DNA from: Prevotella sp.
Lineage (GTDB): Bacteria; Bacteroidota; Bacteroidia; Bacteroidales; Bacteroidaceae
Reading direction: 5' to 3'
DNA length: 64,000 nucleotides
Assembly: GCA_022511075.1 (NCBI GenBank)
Contig: JAFLSE010000012.1
Span: 1-64,000, forward strand
Made by a program: the position numbers and the translations under genes
Shown here: in pieces, positions 28,634 to 37,019 of the stretch
Position numbering within the stretch: the stretch's first letter is position 1
Layout: every line of letters starts with the position of its first letter
The notes under the pieces: model-generated
Seen by the model: only the letters and a program-made list of their open reading frames with translations
Told to the model about the DNA's origin: nothing
Databases searched by the model: none

Positions 28634-30417
28634 TGGTTTTTGATATATGTTTCTTTAAATATAGTAATAAGGTTCTAAGCCAATACCCGACTCTCGATTA
28701 TGCAAAAGGCGTTATAAACGAGAGCCTTGGGCAGACGTTACTTTTACATGGTAAACGGCAACTTTGCTTTATAAAACGCAGTAGTAGTGGGGCTATTCGA
28801 ATGTTCCAAATTTACAACTATATCTATAATGGGGAAAATTCTTTTGGAATATGCATCGTGTACTATGACGAATATTCACAAGATGTGGAATTTCTGTTCA
28901 ATTTTTTTAGTTCTATAGTTGCAAATATAGTTGAAGAAGGGAAAGTACTTTATTTTGATACAAATGGAAGAATTGTAAGTGCTAAAGAGGGTATAGAACA
29001 CTACTATTCTATTTTAGCGAAATATAAAAATAGGATAACGTCTGCTTTACAAAACTTAAAATCGGGCATCAAGCCAATACCATTAAATGTATATAATAAC
29101 TATATAGATCAGCATATAGTTTGTCAGCGATCTGACAAATCGTGGTCTATGGATGAGGTCATGCAGCATAATAATATTGTCATAATCACAGAGGAAATAG
29201 AGGATGAGAATATAAACAGTATGCGTGGCCTTATAAAGAGGTCGTATGAAGAGGTGGATAAACTCAATATACGAATTAGGGCACTAACAAGTCACATAGA
29301 ACACATAAAACACGAAAAAGGTAAGGGTGCGTCCTATGGCCATATACAAAATGTATGTTCCAAAACAAATATAACAGCCAAACAAGAAAAAGAGAAAAAC
29401 AATGTTGATAAGTTTGATATTATAATGTGGCTAATAACAGGTGGCTTTATTTTATCCATTTTCTTTAATCTAATAACACCATGGTTCATAGATTCTATAT
29501 GGTCAAAAATTTCTGTGGTCTTAACGGGTATAGGGGCGTGTTCTTTTTTTTACGCATTAAATGACAATTCTAAGAAAGAATATGAAAACATCTTAATGGG
29601 AGGTGGCGTGATTGTAATATTATTATCTACATTATTCACTATATATTGCTGTTTTGGTGGATTTTCGAAAAATGATAATAACGAAAGTTATATACAATCA
29701 ATTCAAGAACCTGAAAGTTTTATGCTTTTAGGAGAAGGTGTTAATCGTCCAGAAAACTTTGACGCAGACACTATTGTAACACCAGAGAACATCAAGGATT
29801 TATATTGTAACTATAATGTCTGTGAATTGTTTAATGGTGACTATTATCTTATTCGTTCCAAAAAATCTTATACCGATTCCCGTTATTTTTCTCGTCTGAT
29901 TCTGATGAAAAACGGTAAGCAAACAGCGGCACAGACCTTCTATGATAGCGAGATTGATTCTGCAAATATTATTAGATTAGGAAATCGGATTGTAGTTGGC
30001 CTCAATTCTCTTCGAGTGAATAATTATGATTCTACTTTCCAATACACAACCCACAGCTGTAGGGTAATTATCCTTTCTGATAACCTTACCCCCATCTCAG
30101 GAAAAAGATTTTCTTCAAACATTTACAACCGAGATGAAGAACATACTTATGTTAATTCTTTGAAGGCTTTAGATGATAAATTTTTCTCTTGTCATATTAA
30201 ATCAGACGCGGGAGTTTGTCTATTTACAACTACAATAAATGATTTTTCGTTATTTCATTACAAATATAATAACAATATAGAAATGAATAATTTAAGTTTT
30301 GCCAACTCTGATTGGGGAAATGACATATCAGATGGACTATTAGTAAAAATGAAAGCGCGACAACTATATGACAAAGCAAATGATAGTGTTCGCGTAAGAA
30401 GAAAGGAAATACGATAA
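28633..30417 (+). CDS. Membrane protein with N-terminal cytosolic domain, coiled coil, three TMs and C-terminal domain
   Basis: 594 residues; the ATG overlaps the previous stop (TAATG). N-terminal domain residues 1-145, with GENSFGICIVYYDEYSQD (67-84) and an amphipathic helix to 102, comparable to the previous protein. A helical, coiled-coil-prone region spans about 190-230. Membrane segments lie at about 262-284, 293-309 and 320-341. The last 250 residues are soluble and strand-rich (NYNVCELFNGDYYLI, FSRLILMKNGKQTAAQTFY), possibly a propeller-like domain. Function unknown; its position beside the GTPase points to an effector or anchor. Confidence 0.7.
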   Translation: MVFDICFFKYSNKVLSQYPTLDYAKGVINESLGQTLLLHGKRQLCFIKRSSSGAIRMFQIYNYIYNGENSFGICIVYYDEYSQDVEFLFNFFSSIVANIVEEGKVLYFDTNGRIVSAKEGIEHYYSILAKYKNRITSALQNLKSGIKPIPLNVYNNYIDQHIVCQRSDKSWSMDEVMQHNNIVIITEEIEDENINSMRGLIKRSYEEVDKLNIRIRALTSHIEHIKHEKGKGASYGHIQNVCSKTNITAKQEKEKNNVDKFDIIMWLITGGFILSIFFNLITPWFIDSIWSKISVVLTGIGACSFFYALNDNSKKEYENILMGGGVIVILLSTLFTIYCCFGGFSKNDNNESYIQSIQEPESFMLLGEGVNRPENFDADTIVTPENIKDLYCNYNVCELFNGDYYLIRSKKSYTDSRYFSRLILMKNGKQTAAQTFYDSEIDSANIIRLGNRIVVGLNSLRVNNYDSTFQYTTHSCRVIILSDNLTPISGKRFSSNIYNRDEEHTYVNSLKALDDKFFSCHIKSDAGVCLFTTTINDFSLFHYKYNNNIEMNNLSFANSDWGNDISDGLLVKMKARQLYDKANDSVRVRRKEIR

Positions 30418-30469
30418 ACGTGTATTTAACAACTTATTAACAGATATGTGAAATTAAAAAGATAGAACT

Positions 30470-31465
30470 ATGAAAAGAAAAGTTTGTAACGTATTGCTTA
30501 TAAGTGTTGTCTGTATGATATCTTGTAGTACAGATGATATTGAAACAAGTGGAATTGAAAAGGTAGAATCGAAATCTGCTGGCGATTTTATTGTTGTCAA
30601 TAAGAGGACAAACGAAACGTTGACAATCAAGGAGGCAACAGAAGATGGTGCTGAGGAAATTATCGCACATGTAGGAGATACGCTCAAAATAACATTTAAT
30701 CCAGAAACAAAATATAAGGATTATTCTTTTAAGAAAAGATATATCCTTCCAGATAATAGAGTTGAAGGAGGTAAAGAAAATGATTCTGAGTACGAATATG
30801 TTATTACAAGTCTAAAGAAAGGTGTGTACGGCATTGATTTGGAGGCAAGCTCATCGGGAACTAATGATAAAACTAATTGGGATTTACAAGCCAAAGGTAA
30901 GTTTAATATGAAAATTGTTCCATACGTTAATGTTGACTATGTTTTGTCCTGTCCGAATGCTCTTTTAGAATTTGCAACTCCTCAGGTTATCTATGTGGGA
31001 AATGATGGAAAACCTGTAACATTTACAATTCCAGAGTCTGATTGGAAAGAACTTATATATCCAGAATCATGGGATTTGGAAGATGAAAAAGCAATTGTTG
31101 TTATAGACGGAGAAAGTATCATTTCGGAGCAAACGAAAACAATGCAATGGACAAAATATGTCGAGTATGATGATTTTTCGGTTATTGATGATGAAATGAC
31201 GGTGGTTTACATTCCAAAGAATAATATACCAACAGGAAACGTTGATAAAATTGAAGGTTTAAAACCACGATTAAATGCAAATCTTGAATTTGCGGATGAT
31301 GATGGACAAAAGCGTAAGCCAATGATTATTGATATTGATGTAGATATGAATATTGGTGCTCCAGGTAGCAAGTCTCTTTATGAAATTATTAGCAATCATC
31401 GTAATTATAAGGGATTTCATGTTGAAAGCAATGGTACTTATGATACAAAGAAAGAGGATAAATGA
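30470..31465 (+). CDS. Lipoprotein, paralogue B, with extra C-terminal domain
   Basis: 331 residues. Lipobox MISC at residues 17-20. Residues about 38-155 repeat the domain of lipoprotein A: DFIVVNKRTNETLTIKE, TKYKDYSFKKRYILPD, SEYEYVITSLKKGVYGIDLEA, then SSSG and a W-x6-G-F ending. The remaining 175 residues are unique (VNVDYVLSCPNALLEFATPQ, DFSVIDDEMTVVYIP). It lies 52 nt after the three-TM gene and 12 nt before the Sel1-like gene. A duplication of paralogue A with a new domain is the simplest reading. Lipidation should place it in the outer or inner membrane. Confidence 0.8.
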   Translation: MKRKVCNVLLISVVCMISCSTDDIETSGIEKVESKSAGDFIVVNKRTNETLTIKEATEDGAEEIIAHVGDTLKITFNPETKYKDYSFKKRYILPDNRVEGGKENDSEYEYVITSLKKGVYGIDLEASSSGTNDKTNWDLQAKGKFNMKIVPYVNVDYVLSCPNALLEFATPQVIYVGNDGKPVTFTIPESDWKELIYPESWDLEDEKAIVVIDGESIISEQTKTMQWTKYVEYDDFSVIDDEMTVVYIPKNNIPTGNVDKIEGLKPRLNANLEFADDDGQKRKPMIIDIDVDMNIGAPGSKSLYEIISNHRNYKGFHVESNGTYDTKKEDK

Positions 31466-31477
31466 ACATTTTAGACA

Positions 31478-32296
31478 ATGAAAAAAATAGTATTGTATCT
31501 TGGCGTATTGCTTATTTGGAGTTTTGCACTCCAGCCTCTTACGGCGGAAGCAAAGAAAGAACAGCCTGATTCTATCGCTTCAGATGTTGAAGCCCTCATT
31601 GAGCAGGCACGATGGGGTGACGGGCAAGCTTGTGTAGAACTTGCTAATCGTTATTGTGAAGGTATTGGTGTCGAGCAGGACTTTCTCTGTGCTATGCTAA
31701 GTTTTATGCAGGCAAGGGACTTTGGTGCTATTTATGATTTGAAAGTCTATATGGCAGATGTGTTGGAAGGGTCAAATTTTAAGCTTGCTATTGATGGCAT
31801 TTTAAAAAGTGCAGATAAGCAGTCAGAAGCAGCTTTGTCCATATCGGAGCAACTGATTGCTAATGGATCTTCAGAGGGCTATACTATACAAGGTGCACTT
31901 GCAATAGAGCAAGGGGATACACTTAAGGGAATGGAACTTCTGGAACGGGCAACAGATCAAGGTAGCTCTTTTGCAGGAGTTTTATTGTGCCTTCAAAACT
32001 GGCGCGAAACCTTCAATCCTAATATAGATAGATTCACGGCTTTGGCGGATAAGAAGCCTGCTTGTTATCTGTTGCTTGCTTACACATATATGGAGAGGGA
32101 AGAGTCTCTTGCAGCTCATTATTTCCTAAAAGCCGATCAACGAGGTTTTCTCAATAAGGAAGGTGCCCAATGGCTACTGGGATATTATGAACGTAGCGGT
32201 GAAGTTCAATTGACAGAAGAAGATGTTCGGCGATTACAGAAACTGTCAGGTGAAGCTCTTGAAGAACAGGGAGATACGGTGATAACAGAAGAATGA
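31478..32296 (+). CDS. Sel1-like repeat protein, exported
   Basis: 272 residues with signal peptide ending near TAEA. Residues 50-220 contain helical repeats of the Sel1/TPR type: ACVELANRYCEGIGVEQDF (with the G-x-G-V turn typical of Sel1), then SEAALSISEQLIANGSSEGY, and KPACYLLLAYTYMEREESLAAHYF. Such repeats bind partner proteins. It is the last gene of the AT-rich operon and probably serves as a periplasmic adaptor. No terminator with a T-run is evident right after it. Confidence 0.75.
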   Translation: MKKIVLYLGVLLIWSFALQPLTAEAKKEQPDSIASDVEALIEQARWGDGQACVELANRYCEGIGVEQDFLCAMLSFMQARDFGAIYDLKVYMADVLEGSNFKLAIDGILKSADKQSEAALSISEQLIANGSSEGYTIQGALAIEQGDTLKGMELLERATDQGSSFAGVLLCLQNWRETFNPNIDRFTALADKKPACYLLLAYTYMEREESLAAHYFLKADQRGFLNKEGAQWLLGYYERSGEVQLTEEDVRRLQKLSGEALEEQGDTVITEE

Positions 32297-32564
32297 TGAT
32301 AGGGCTTAGGTCTGGCGTTATTTAATATACAACAATGAATATATTCAAGAAAATGAGAGTCTTGTGCCTATAATGGAGACGGAGGAGATGATCTTGATGA
32401 GTGCGGATTGGAAATAAATTACAGTCTGTCAGAGTGACATCATGCATATAAAAGAAATTCGGGATAAGGCTACTTTCTTACAATAATACTTAGGTAAGAA
32501 AGGAAAAGTACTTAAGTAAAAAGATACAGGCTAATATGTGTCTTTGGTTTTTGGCGCACGTGCG

Positions 32565-32634
32565 AATATCTTGCAGCGTGCGGTGCAAAACCTTTCGGCG
32601 TATGGTGAAAAATCTTGCAGCGACCGCTGCAAAC
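32565..32634. repeat. Pair of direct repeats with inverted arms
   Basis: Two similar units, AATATCTTGCAGCGTGCGGT and AAAATCTTGCAGCGACCGCT, lie about 44 bp apart and continue as GCAAAAC and GCAAAC. Each can fold (TTGCAGCG/CGCTGCAA in the second). They fill the gap after the Sel1-like gene. The rest of 32297-32813 is AT-rich with no gene apart from the ftsY promoter. Confidence 0.5.
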
Positions 32635-32766
32635 ATGTTTTAGGAAAGAATATTTATAATACAATAGAAACAGCCTGAAAGTTGTTTCAACTGCAAAGAT
32701 ACAAAATAAAACGTCAAAATGCAAGAAATTTAGGCAATAATTATAATAACTTTTTTGCTTTTTTAT

Positions 32767-32797
32767 TTTGCAGTCTCTTCTTTTTAATGTAATTTTG
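32767..32797 (+). promoter_or_regulatory. Bacteroidetes-type promoter for ftsY
   Basis: TTTG at 32767-32770, 19 nt, TAATTTTG at 32790-32797. The ATG is only 16 nt after the -7 box, so the mRNA leader must be about ten bases or less. Confidence 0.65.
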
Positions 32798-32813
32798 CAA
32801 AAAATATTGTAAT

Positions 32814-33770
32814 ATGGGATTTTTTGGACTATTCAACAGGGAAAAGAAACAGACGCTCGACAAAGGGCTTGAAAAGACAAAGACAAGTGTTTTCGATAAG
32901 ATAGCACGTGCCGTTGCAGGAAAGTCGAAGGTTGACGATGAGGTGCTCGACAATCTGGAAGAGGTGCTTATAACGAGCGACGTAGGCGTGGACACGACGC
33001 TGAAGATAATAGAGCGTGTGGAAGCAAGGGTGGCTCGCGACAAGTATGTGAGCACGAGCGAGTTGGATAGAATATTGCGTGAAGAGATAGCGGAGCTGCT
33101 ATCGGAAAATAACACTGGCGACAACGAGTCGTGGGATTTTCCAACTGACCATCGTCCTTATGTAATCTTGGTTGTGGGTGTGAACGGAGTAGGCAAGACT
33201 ACAACCATTGGCAAGTTGGCGTGGCAGTTCAAGCAGGCTGGCAAAAAAGTGTATCTTGGTGCTGCCGACACGTTCCGCGCGGCTGCCGTAGAGCAGATTT
33301 GTATTTGGGGCGAACGAGTGGGAGTGCCTGTAGTAAAGCAGCAGATGGGTGCAGACCCGGCGAGTGTGGCTTTCGACACGTTGAGCAGCGCCAAGGCAAA
33401 CGATGCCGATGTAGTAATCATAGACACTGCCGGTCGATTGCATAACAAGGTAGGTTTGATGAACGAGTTGAAGAAGATAAAGGACGTGATGAAGAAAGTA
33501 TTGCCGCAAGCACCCGATGAGGTTTTGCTGGTTCTCGACGGCTCCACTGGACAGAATGCTTTTGAACAGGCAAAGCAGTTTGCTGCCGTTACGGATATAA
33601 CATCGTTTGCAATAACCAAACTCGACGGCACGGCAAAAGGGGGCGTGGTGATAGGCATCAGCGACCAGCTGAAAGTGCCCGTGAAATATATCGGACTTGG
33701 CGAGGGTATGACCGACCTGCAACTTTTCAACAAACGTCAGTTCGTTGATTCTTTGTTTAAGCAAGACTAA
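32814..33770 (+). CDS. ftsY: Signal recognition particle receptor FtsY
   Basis: 318 residues. It docks SRP-ribosome complexes at the inner membrane. The N domain helices (residues 1-100) and the NG GTPase are clear: GVNGVGKTTTIGKLAW (P-loop), AADTFRAAAVEQ, DTAGR, and TKLDGTAKGG. The long acidic A domain seen in E. coli is absent, as is common for Bacteroidetes, so it anchors by a short N-terminal amphipathic helix (MGFFGLFNREKKQ). It is followed by rimO 30 nt later. Confidence 0.96.
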   Translation: MGFFGLFNREKKQTLDKGLEKTKTSVFDKIARAVAGKSKVDDEVLDNLEEVLITSDVGVDTTLKIIERVEARVARDKYVSTSELDRILREEIAELLSENNTGDNESWDFPTDHRPYVILVVGVNGVGKTTTIGKLAWQFKQAGKKVYLGAADTFRAAAVEQICIWGERVGVPVVKQQMGADPASVAFDTLSSAKANDADVVIIDTAGRLHNKVGLMNELKKIKDVMKKVLPQAPDEVLLVLDGSTGQNAFEQAKQFAAVTDITSFAITKLDGTAKGGVVIGISDQLKVPVKYIGLGEGMTDLQLFNKRQFVDSLFKQD

Positions 33771-33800
33771 TGTCGGCTGACGTTATCTTTGATATTGCAG

Positions 33801-35099
33801 ATGAGTAAAAACAGTATAGACATAATAACTCTCGGCTGCTCGAAAAATCTTGTTGACAGCGAGACATTGATGACACTGTTCGAACAGAACGGTTACCGAT
33901 GTACGCACGACAGCGAAATGCCAGAGGGCGACATTGTTGTGGTGAACACTTGCGGATTCATTGAGGATGCAAAGCAGGAGAGCATAGACACGATATTGGA
34001 ATTGGCGCAGGCAAAGGAAGAGGGGCAGATAAAGCGACTATACGTTATGGGATGCCTTTCGCAGCGCTATCTTGAGGAACTGAAGGCGGAAATACCGCAG
34101 GTTGACAAATGGTACGGCAAGTTCAATTACAAGCAACTGCTTACCGATATTTCCGCAGATAACAGTACAACGTGCAACGGAGTGCGCCGCATAACCACTC
34201 CACGGCACTATGCTTACATAAAAATAAGCGAGGGGTGCGACCGTCATTGTGCGTATTGCGCTATACCGATAATGACGGGCAGGCATGTCAGTCGTCCTAT
34301 GGAAGAAATACTTGAGGAGGTGCGTCTGCTTGTGGCAAACGGTACAAAGGAGTTTCAGATAATAGCACAGGAACTGACATATTACGGAATAGACATCTAC
34401 GGCAGGCAACATATAGCTGAACTTGTAAACCGTATGGCAGTCATAGAAGGCGTGGAGTGGATACGCCTTCACTACGCCTATCCGACTCATTTCCCTTGGG
34501 ATTTGCTTAAGGTGATGAAGGAACGCAGCAACGTGTGCAAATATATAGACATAGCCTTGCAGCACATTTCTGACAATATGCTTTCGCGAATGTGCCGCAA
34601 TGTGAGCAAGCAAGAGACGTATGAGTTGATAGAGCGGATGCGCCGCGAAGTGCCTGGCATACATCTGCGCACAACTCTTATGGTTGGATTTCCGGGTGAG
34701 ACGGAAGAGGACTTTGCCGAACTTGTGGACTTTGTAAAGTGGGCAAGGTTTGAGCGTATGGGAGCTTTCGCATACAGCGAGGAGGACGGGACTTTCTCTG
34801 CTGATAACTATGAGGATGACGTTCCTGCCGACGTGAAACAGAAACGGTTGGATAAGCTTATGCGCATACAGCAGCGAATTAGCGGTGAGATTGAAGCGGA
34901 GAATGTTGGCAAGACGCTCCGCATAGTAATCGATAGGGTAGAGGACGACTACTACGTTGGGCGCACCGAATTCTGCTCACCAGAGGTAGACCCTGAAGTA
35001 CTTGTGCATATTGACAACGGAGAACTGGAGATAGGATCGTTTTACGATGTGCTTGTCACCGACTCCGAAGACTTCGACCTGTATGCCAAACCTATATAA
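33801..35099 (+). CDS. rimO: Ribosomal protein S12 methylthiotransferase RimO
   Basis: 432 residues from the ATG at 33801 (MSKNSIDIITLGCSKN); the track start at 33789 is a TTG. It is a radical SAM enzyme with two Fe-S clusters that modifies Asp in S12. The UPF0004 domain (cysteines in LGCSKNLVDSE, VNTCGF, VMGCLSQRY), the radical SAM CxxxCxxC in GCDRHCAYCAIP, and a C-terminal TRAM domain (GKTLRIVIDRVEDDYYVGR) are in order. The sequence TATCTTTG just ahead (33784-33791) matches a -7 box but lacks a -33. Confidence 0.95.
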   Translation: MSKNSIDIITLGCSKNLVDSETLMTLFEQNGYRCTHDSEMPEGDIVVVNTCGFIEDAKQESIDTILELAQAKEEGQIKRLYVMGCLSQRYLEELKAEIPQVDKWYGKFNYKQLLTDISADNSTTCNGVRRITTPRHYAYIKISEGCDRHCAYCAIPIMTGRHVSRPMEEILEEVRLLVANGTKEFQIIAQELTYYGIDIYGRQHIAELVNRMAVIEGVEWIRLHYAYPTHFPWDLLKVMKERSNVCKYIDIALQHISDNMLSRMCRNVSKQETYELIERMRREVPGIHLRTTLMVGFPGETEEDFAELVDFVKWARFERMGAFAYSEEDGTFSADNYEDDVPADVKQKRLDKLMRIQQRISGEIEAENVGKTLRIVIDRVEDDYYVGRTEFCSPEVDPEVLVHIDNGELEIGSFYDVLVTDSEDFDLYAKPI

Positions 35100-35144
35100 T
35101 TAAGAAATATGCATTATGCATTCAAAATTATGAATTAATAAACG

Positions 35145-35432
35145 ATGAACAACAAGGATTTTATAAGCGAACTTTCTGCACGCACGGGATACTCCGCTGC
35201 CGAGACGCAACGTATGGTTAAAACCGTTATTGACTCCGCTGCCGAAAGGCTGCAGAACGGTGATATATTGACTGTACCTAATTTCGGCGCGTTTGAGGTG
35301 AAGAAAAAGTTGGAACGCATAATAGTCAATCCTGCAACGCAGCAACGAATGCTCGTACCACCGAAACTCGTGCTCGGGTTCAAGGCTGTGCCGAGGTTGA
35401 AGGATAAGATAAAGGAAGGAGGAAGCAAGTAA
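35145..35432 (+). CDS. HU-family DNA-binding protein
   Basis: 95 residues, a typical HU/IHF fold: MNNKDFISELSARTGYS for helix 1, VKTVIDSAAERLQNGDILTVPNFGAFEVKKK for the core, NPATQQRMLVPPKLVLGFK for the DNA-binding arm, where the usual NPxTG is NPATQ. It probably packages DNA or acts on bent sites. The stop codon overlaps the start of the next gene by one base (TAATG), so it is coupled to the HU-LysM protein. Confidence 0.9.
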   Translation: MNNKDFISELSARTGYSAAETQRMVKTVIDSAAERLQNGDILTVPNFGAFEVKKKLERIIVNPATQQRMLVPPKLVLGFKAVPRLKDKIKEGGSK

Positions 35433-36784
35433 TGGCAAAGATTTCTTTTTACGACATTGCTTCAGTGCTGATGGAGCATAATGGACTGACGCAAAGCAAG
35501 GCAAACGATTTTGTAAAGGCGATGTTCGACATCATACAGGAGCGCTTGCCCATCGACCAGCAGGTAAAGATAAAGGGACTGGGCACATTCAAGATCATTG
35601 ATGTGGAAGATCGTGAGAGTATCAATGTGAACACGGGCGAAAGAATCCTCATAGAGGGGCACTCGAAGATAACGTTCACTCCAGATGCCGCCATGAAAGA
35701 GCTTATCAACAAGCCATTCTCACAGTTTGAGACCGTGATTCTCAAAGATGGTATAGTATTTGATGAGACAAAAGAGGAAATCGGCACGGATAAAGAGGCT
35801 GATAAGGATGTTGAATTGAACGTTATTTTAGATACTATTGCAGAGCCTGTAGATTCAGAAATGGATGATTTTGATAGTGAGGAGTTTGCTTCTGTTGAAG
35901 AAGAGGAAATTCCCGTTGAAGAGAAAAAGGCGGTAGATCCTGTTGAAGAAGAGCCAATATCTCCAGCTGAAGAGGAAACAGTAGCATCTGTTGAAGAAGA
36001 GGAAACAGTTGTTCCGGAATTTATTGCGGAAACAGCCAATACTACTGTCGAGGAGCAAGAAGAGGCAAAACCTGAAATTACTCCTATTGAAGAGCAAAAT
36101 GAGACAGGGCCTGAAGTCGCTCTTGCTGATGAGCAAGAAGAAACAGAGCCTGAAGTCGTTCATATTGAGGAACAAGAAGAAACAGAATCTGAAGTCACGG
36201 AAGATTATGAAGATGAAGAGGAATCCTCATCACAAGTAAAATCTGTGCTGTTGCATGTGCTTTACATTGTTGCCATAGCCGCCTTGTCTGCGTATGGAGG
36301 CTATTGGTATGGTGTGAACTATGGCTCAGGCAAAGTCGTTGTGCAGAATGTTGCGAAAGATATTGATAAACCAAAGGTGGAAAAGGTTGCGAATAAGGCA
36401 ATCCTGACTGACACTATAAAGAAGGATTCTGTTAAGAAAGCTGCTGTTGTGGATAAGAAAGAGACTATAGTCGATAATCAGCCTGTTAAACCAGCACAGC
36501 CGGTGGCTGCCCCCACGCCAGCGGCAAAGACAGAGTCTGCCGTCTTTGATTCCGACAAATATGCTGCAATGGATGCCCGTGTTCGCACAGGTGCTTACGT
36601 GATAATAGGTGAAGACTACACAATGACCGTCAAGAAAGGCGAAACGCTGTCAAAGCTGTCAAAACGCACTTTAGGTGAAGGCATGGAATGCTATATAGAG
36701 GTGTTCAATGGTATTTCTGCCAGGACGGAACTACAAGTAGGACAAAAAATAAAGATACCTAAATTACAACGGAAGAAAAAATAA
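35432..36784 (+). CDS. HU-domain membrane protein with acidic linker and C-terminal LysM
   Basis: 450 residues. An HU-like fold occupies residues 1-92 (GLGTFKIIDVEDRESINVN, then EGHSKITFTPD). A long acidic region (about 110-268) contains imperfect 12-13-residue repeats of the EEQEETEPEV type. One TM follows at 271-294 (VLLHVLYIVAIAALSAYGGY), then a linker and a LysM domain at about 398-446 (VKKGETLSKLSKRTLG, VGQKIKIPKL). The topology would put DNA binding in the cytoplasm and peptidoglycan binding in the periplasm, linking nucleoid and cell wall. The gene is coupled to the simple HU gene. Confidence 0.88.
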   Translation: MAKISFYDIASVLMEHNGLTQSKANDFVKAMFDIIQERLPIDQQVKIKGLGTFKIIDVEDRESINVNTGERILIEGHSKITFTPDAAMKELINKPFSQFETVILKDGIVFDETKEEIGTDKEADKDVELNVILDTIAEPVDSEMDDFDSEEFASVEEEEIPVEEKKAVDPVEEEPISPAEEETVASVEEEETVVPEFIAETANTTVEEQEEAKPEITPIEEQNETGPEVALADEQEETEPEVVHIEEQEETESEVTEDYEDEEESSSQVKSVLLHVLYIVAIAALSAYGGYWYGVNYGSGKVVVQNVAKDIDKPKVEKVANKAILTDTIKKDSVKKAAVVDKKETIVDNQPVKPAQPVAAPTPAAKTESAVFDSDKYAAMDARVRTGAYVIIGEDYTMTVKKGETLSKLSKRTLGEGMECYIEVFNGISARTELQVGQKIKIPKLQRKKK

Positions 36785-36860
36785 ATAATAAGGATATTGT
36801 TTTAAAAGATATTAAGTATATCGGTTGGAGCATATTGAACTGTCATACTTTTAAATATAA

Positions 36861-36896
36861 CAAAAACACTCCTGACAATTGTCAGGAGTGTTTTTG
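36861..36896. terminator. Perfect 36-bp palindromic bidirectional terminator
   Basis: CAAAAACACTCCTGACAA followed by its exact reverse complement. It ends the HU-LysM transcript on the plus strand and the tRNA-Cys transcript on the minus strand, each with a T-run formed by the arms. Confidence 0.85.
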
Positions 36897-36899
36897 TAG

Positions 36900-36970
36900 A
36901 GGTACCTAGCAGAGTCGAACTGCTCTACACGGTTTTGCAGACCGTTACCTAACCGATCGGCCAAGGTACC
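36900..36970 (-). tRNA. tRNA-Cys (GCA)
   Basis: The minus strand folds as a cloverleaf: acceptor GGTACCT/AGGTACC, anticodon loop CTGCAAA on stem ACGGT/ACCGT giving GCA, and TTCGA in the T loop. No CCA is encoded. A perfect promoter lies at 36988-37019 and the palindromic terminator starts right after the 3' end. Confidence 0.95.
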
Positions 36971-36987
36971 ATTTCAAATTGCGAATG

Positions 36988-37019
36988 CAAAGGTAATAAT
37001 ATTTTTTGATTCAACCAAA
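36988..37019 (-). promoter_or_regulatory. Bacteroidetes-type promoter for tRNA-Cys
   Basis: On the minus strand TTTG, 20 nt, TACCTTTG: an exact consensus match. Its -33 box overlaps the end of the 57-aa gene upstream (stop at 37011-37013). Confidence 0.7.

Noticed and set aside
32340-32440. MNIFKKMRVLCL and DDLDECGLEINYSLSE fragments in different frames
   Set aside because: Could be a dead lipoprotein gene, but the pieces are too short and shifted to support a call.
32512-32724. 70-aa minus-strand ORF
   Set aside because: Covers the direct repeat pair; the -33 box of its possible promoter is weak and there is no domain.
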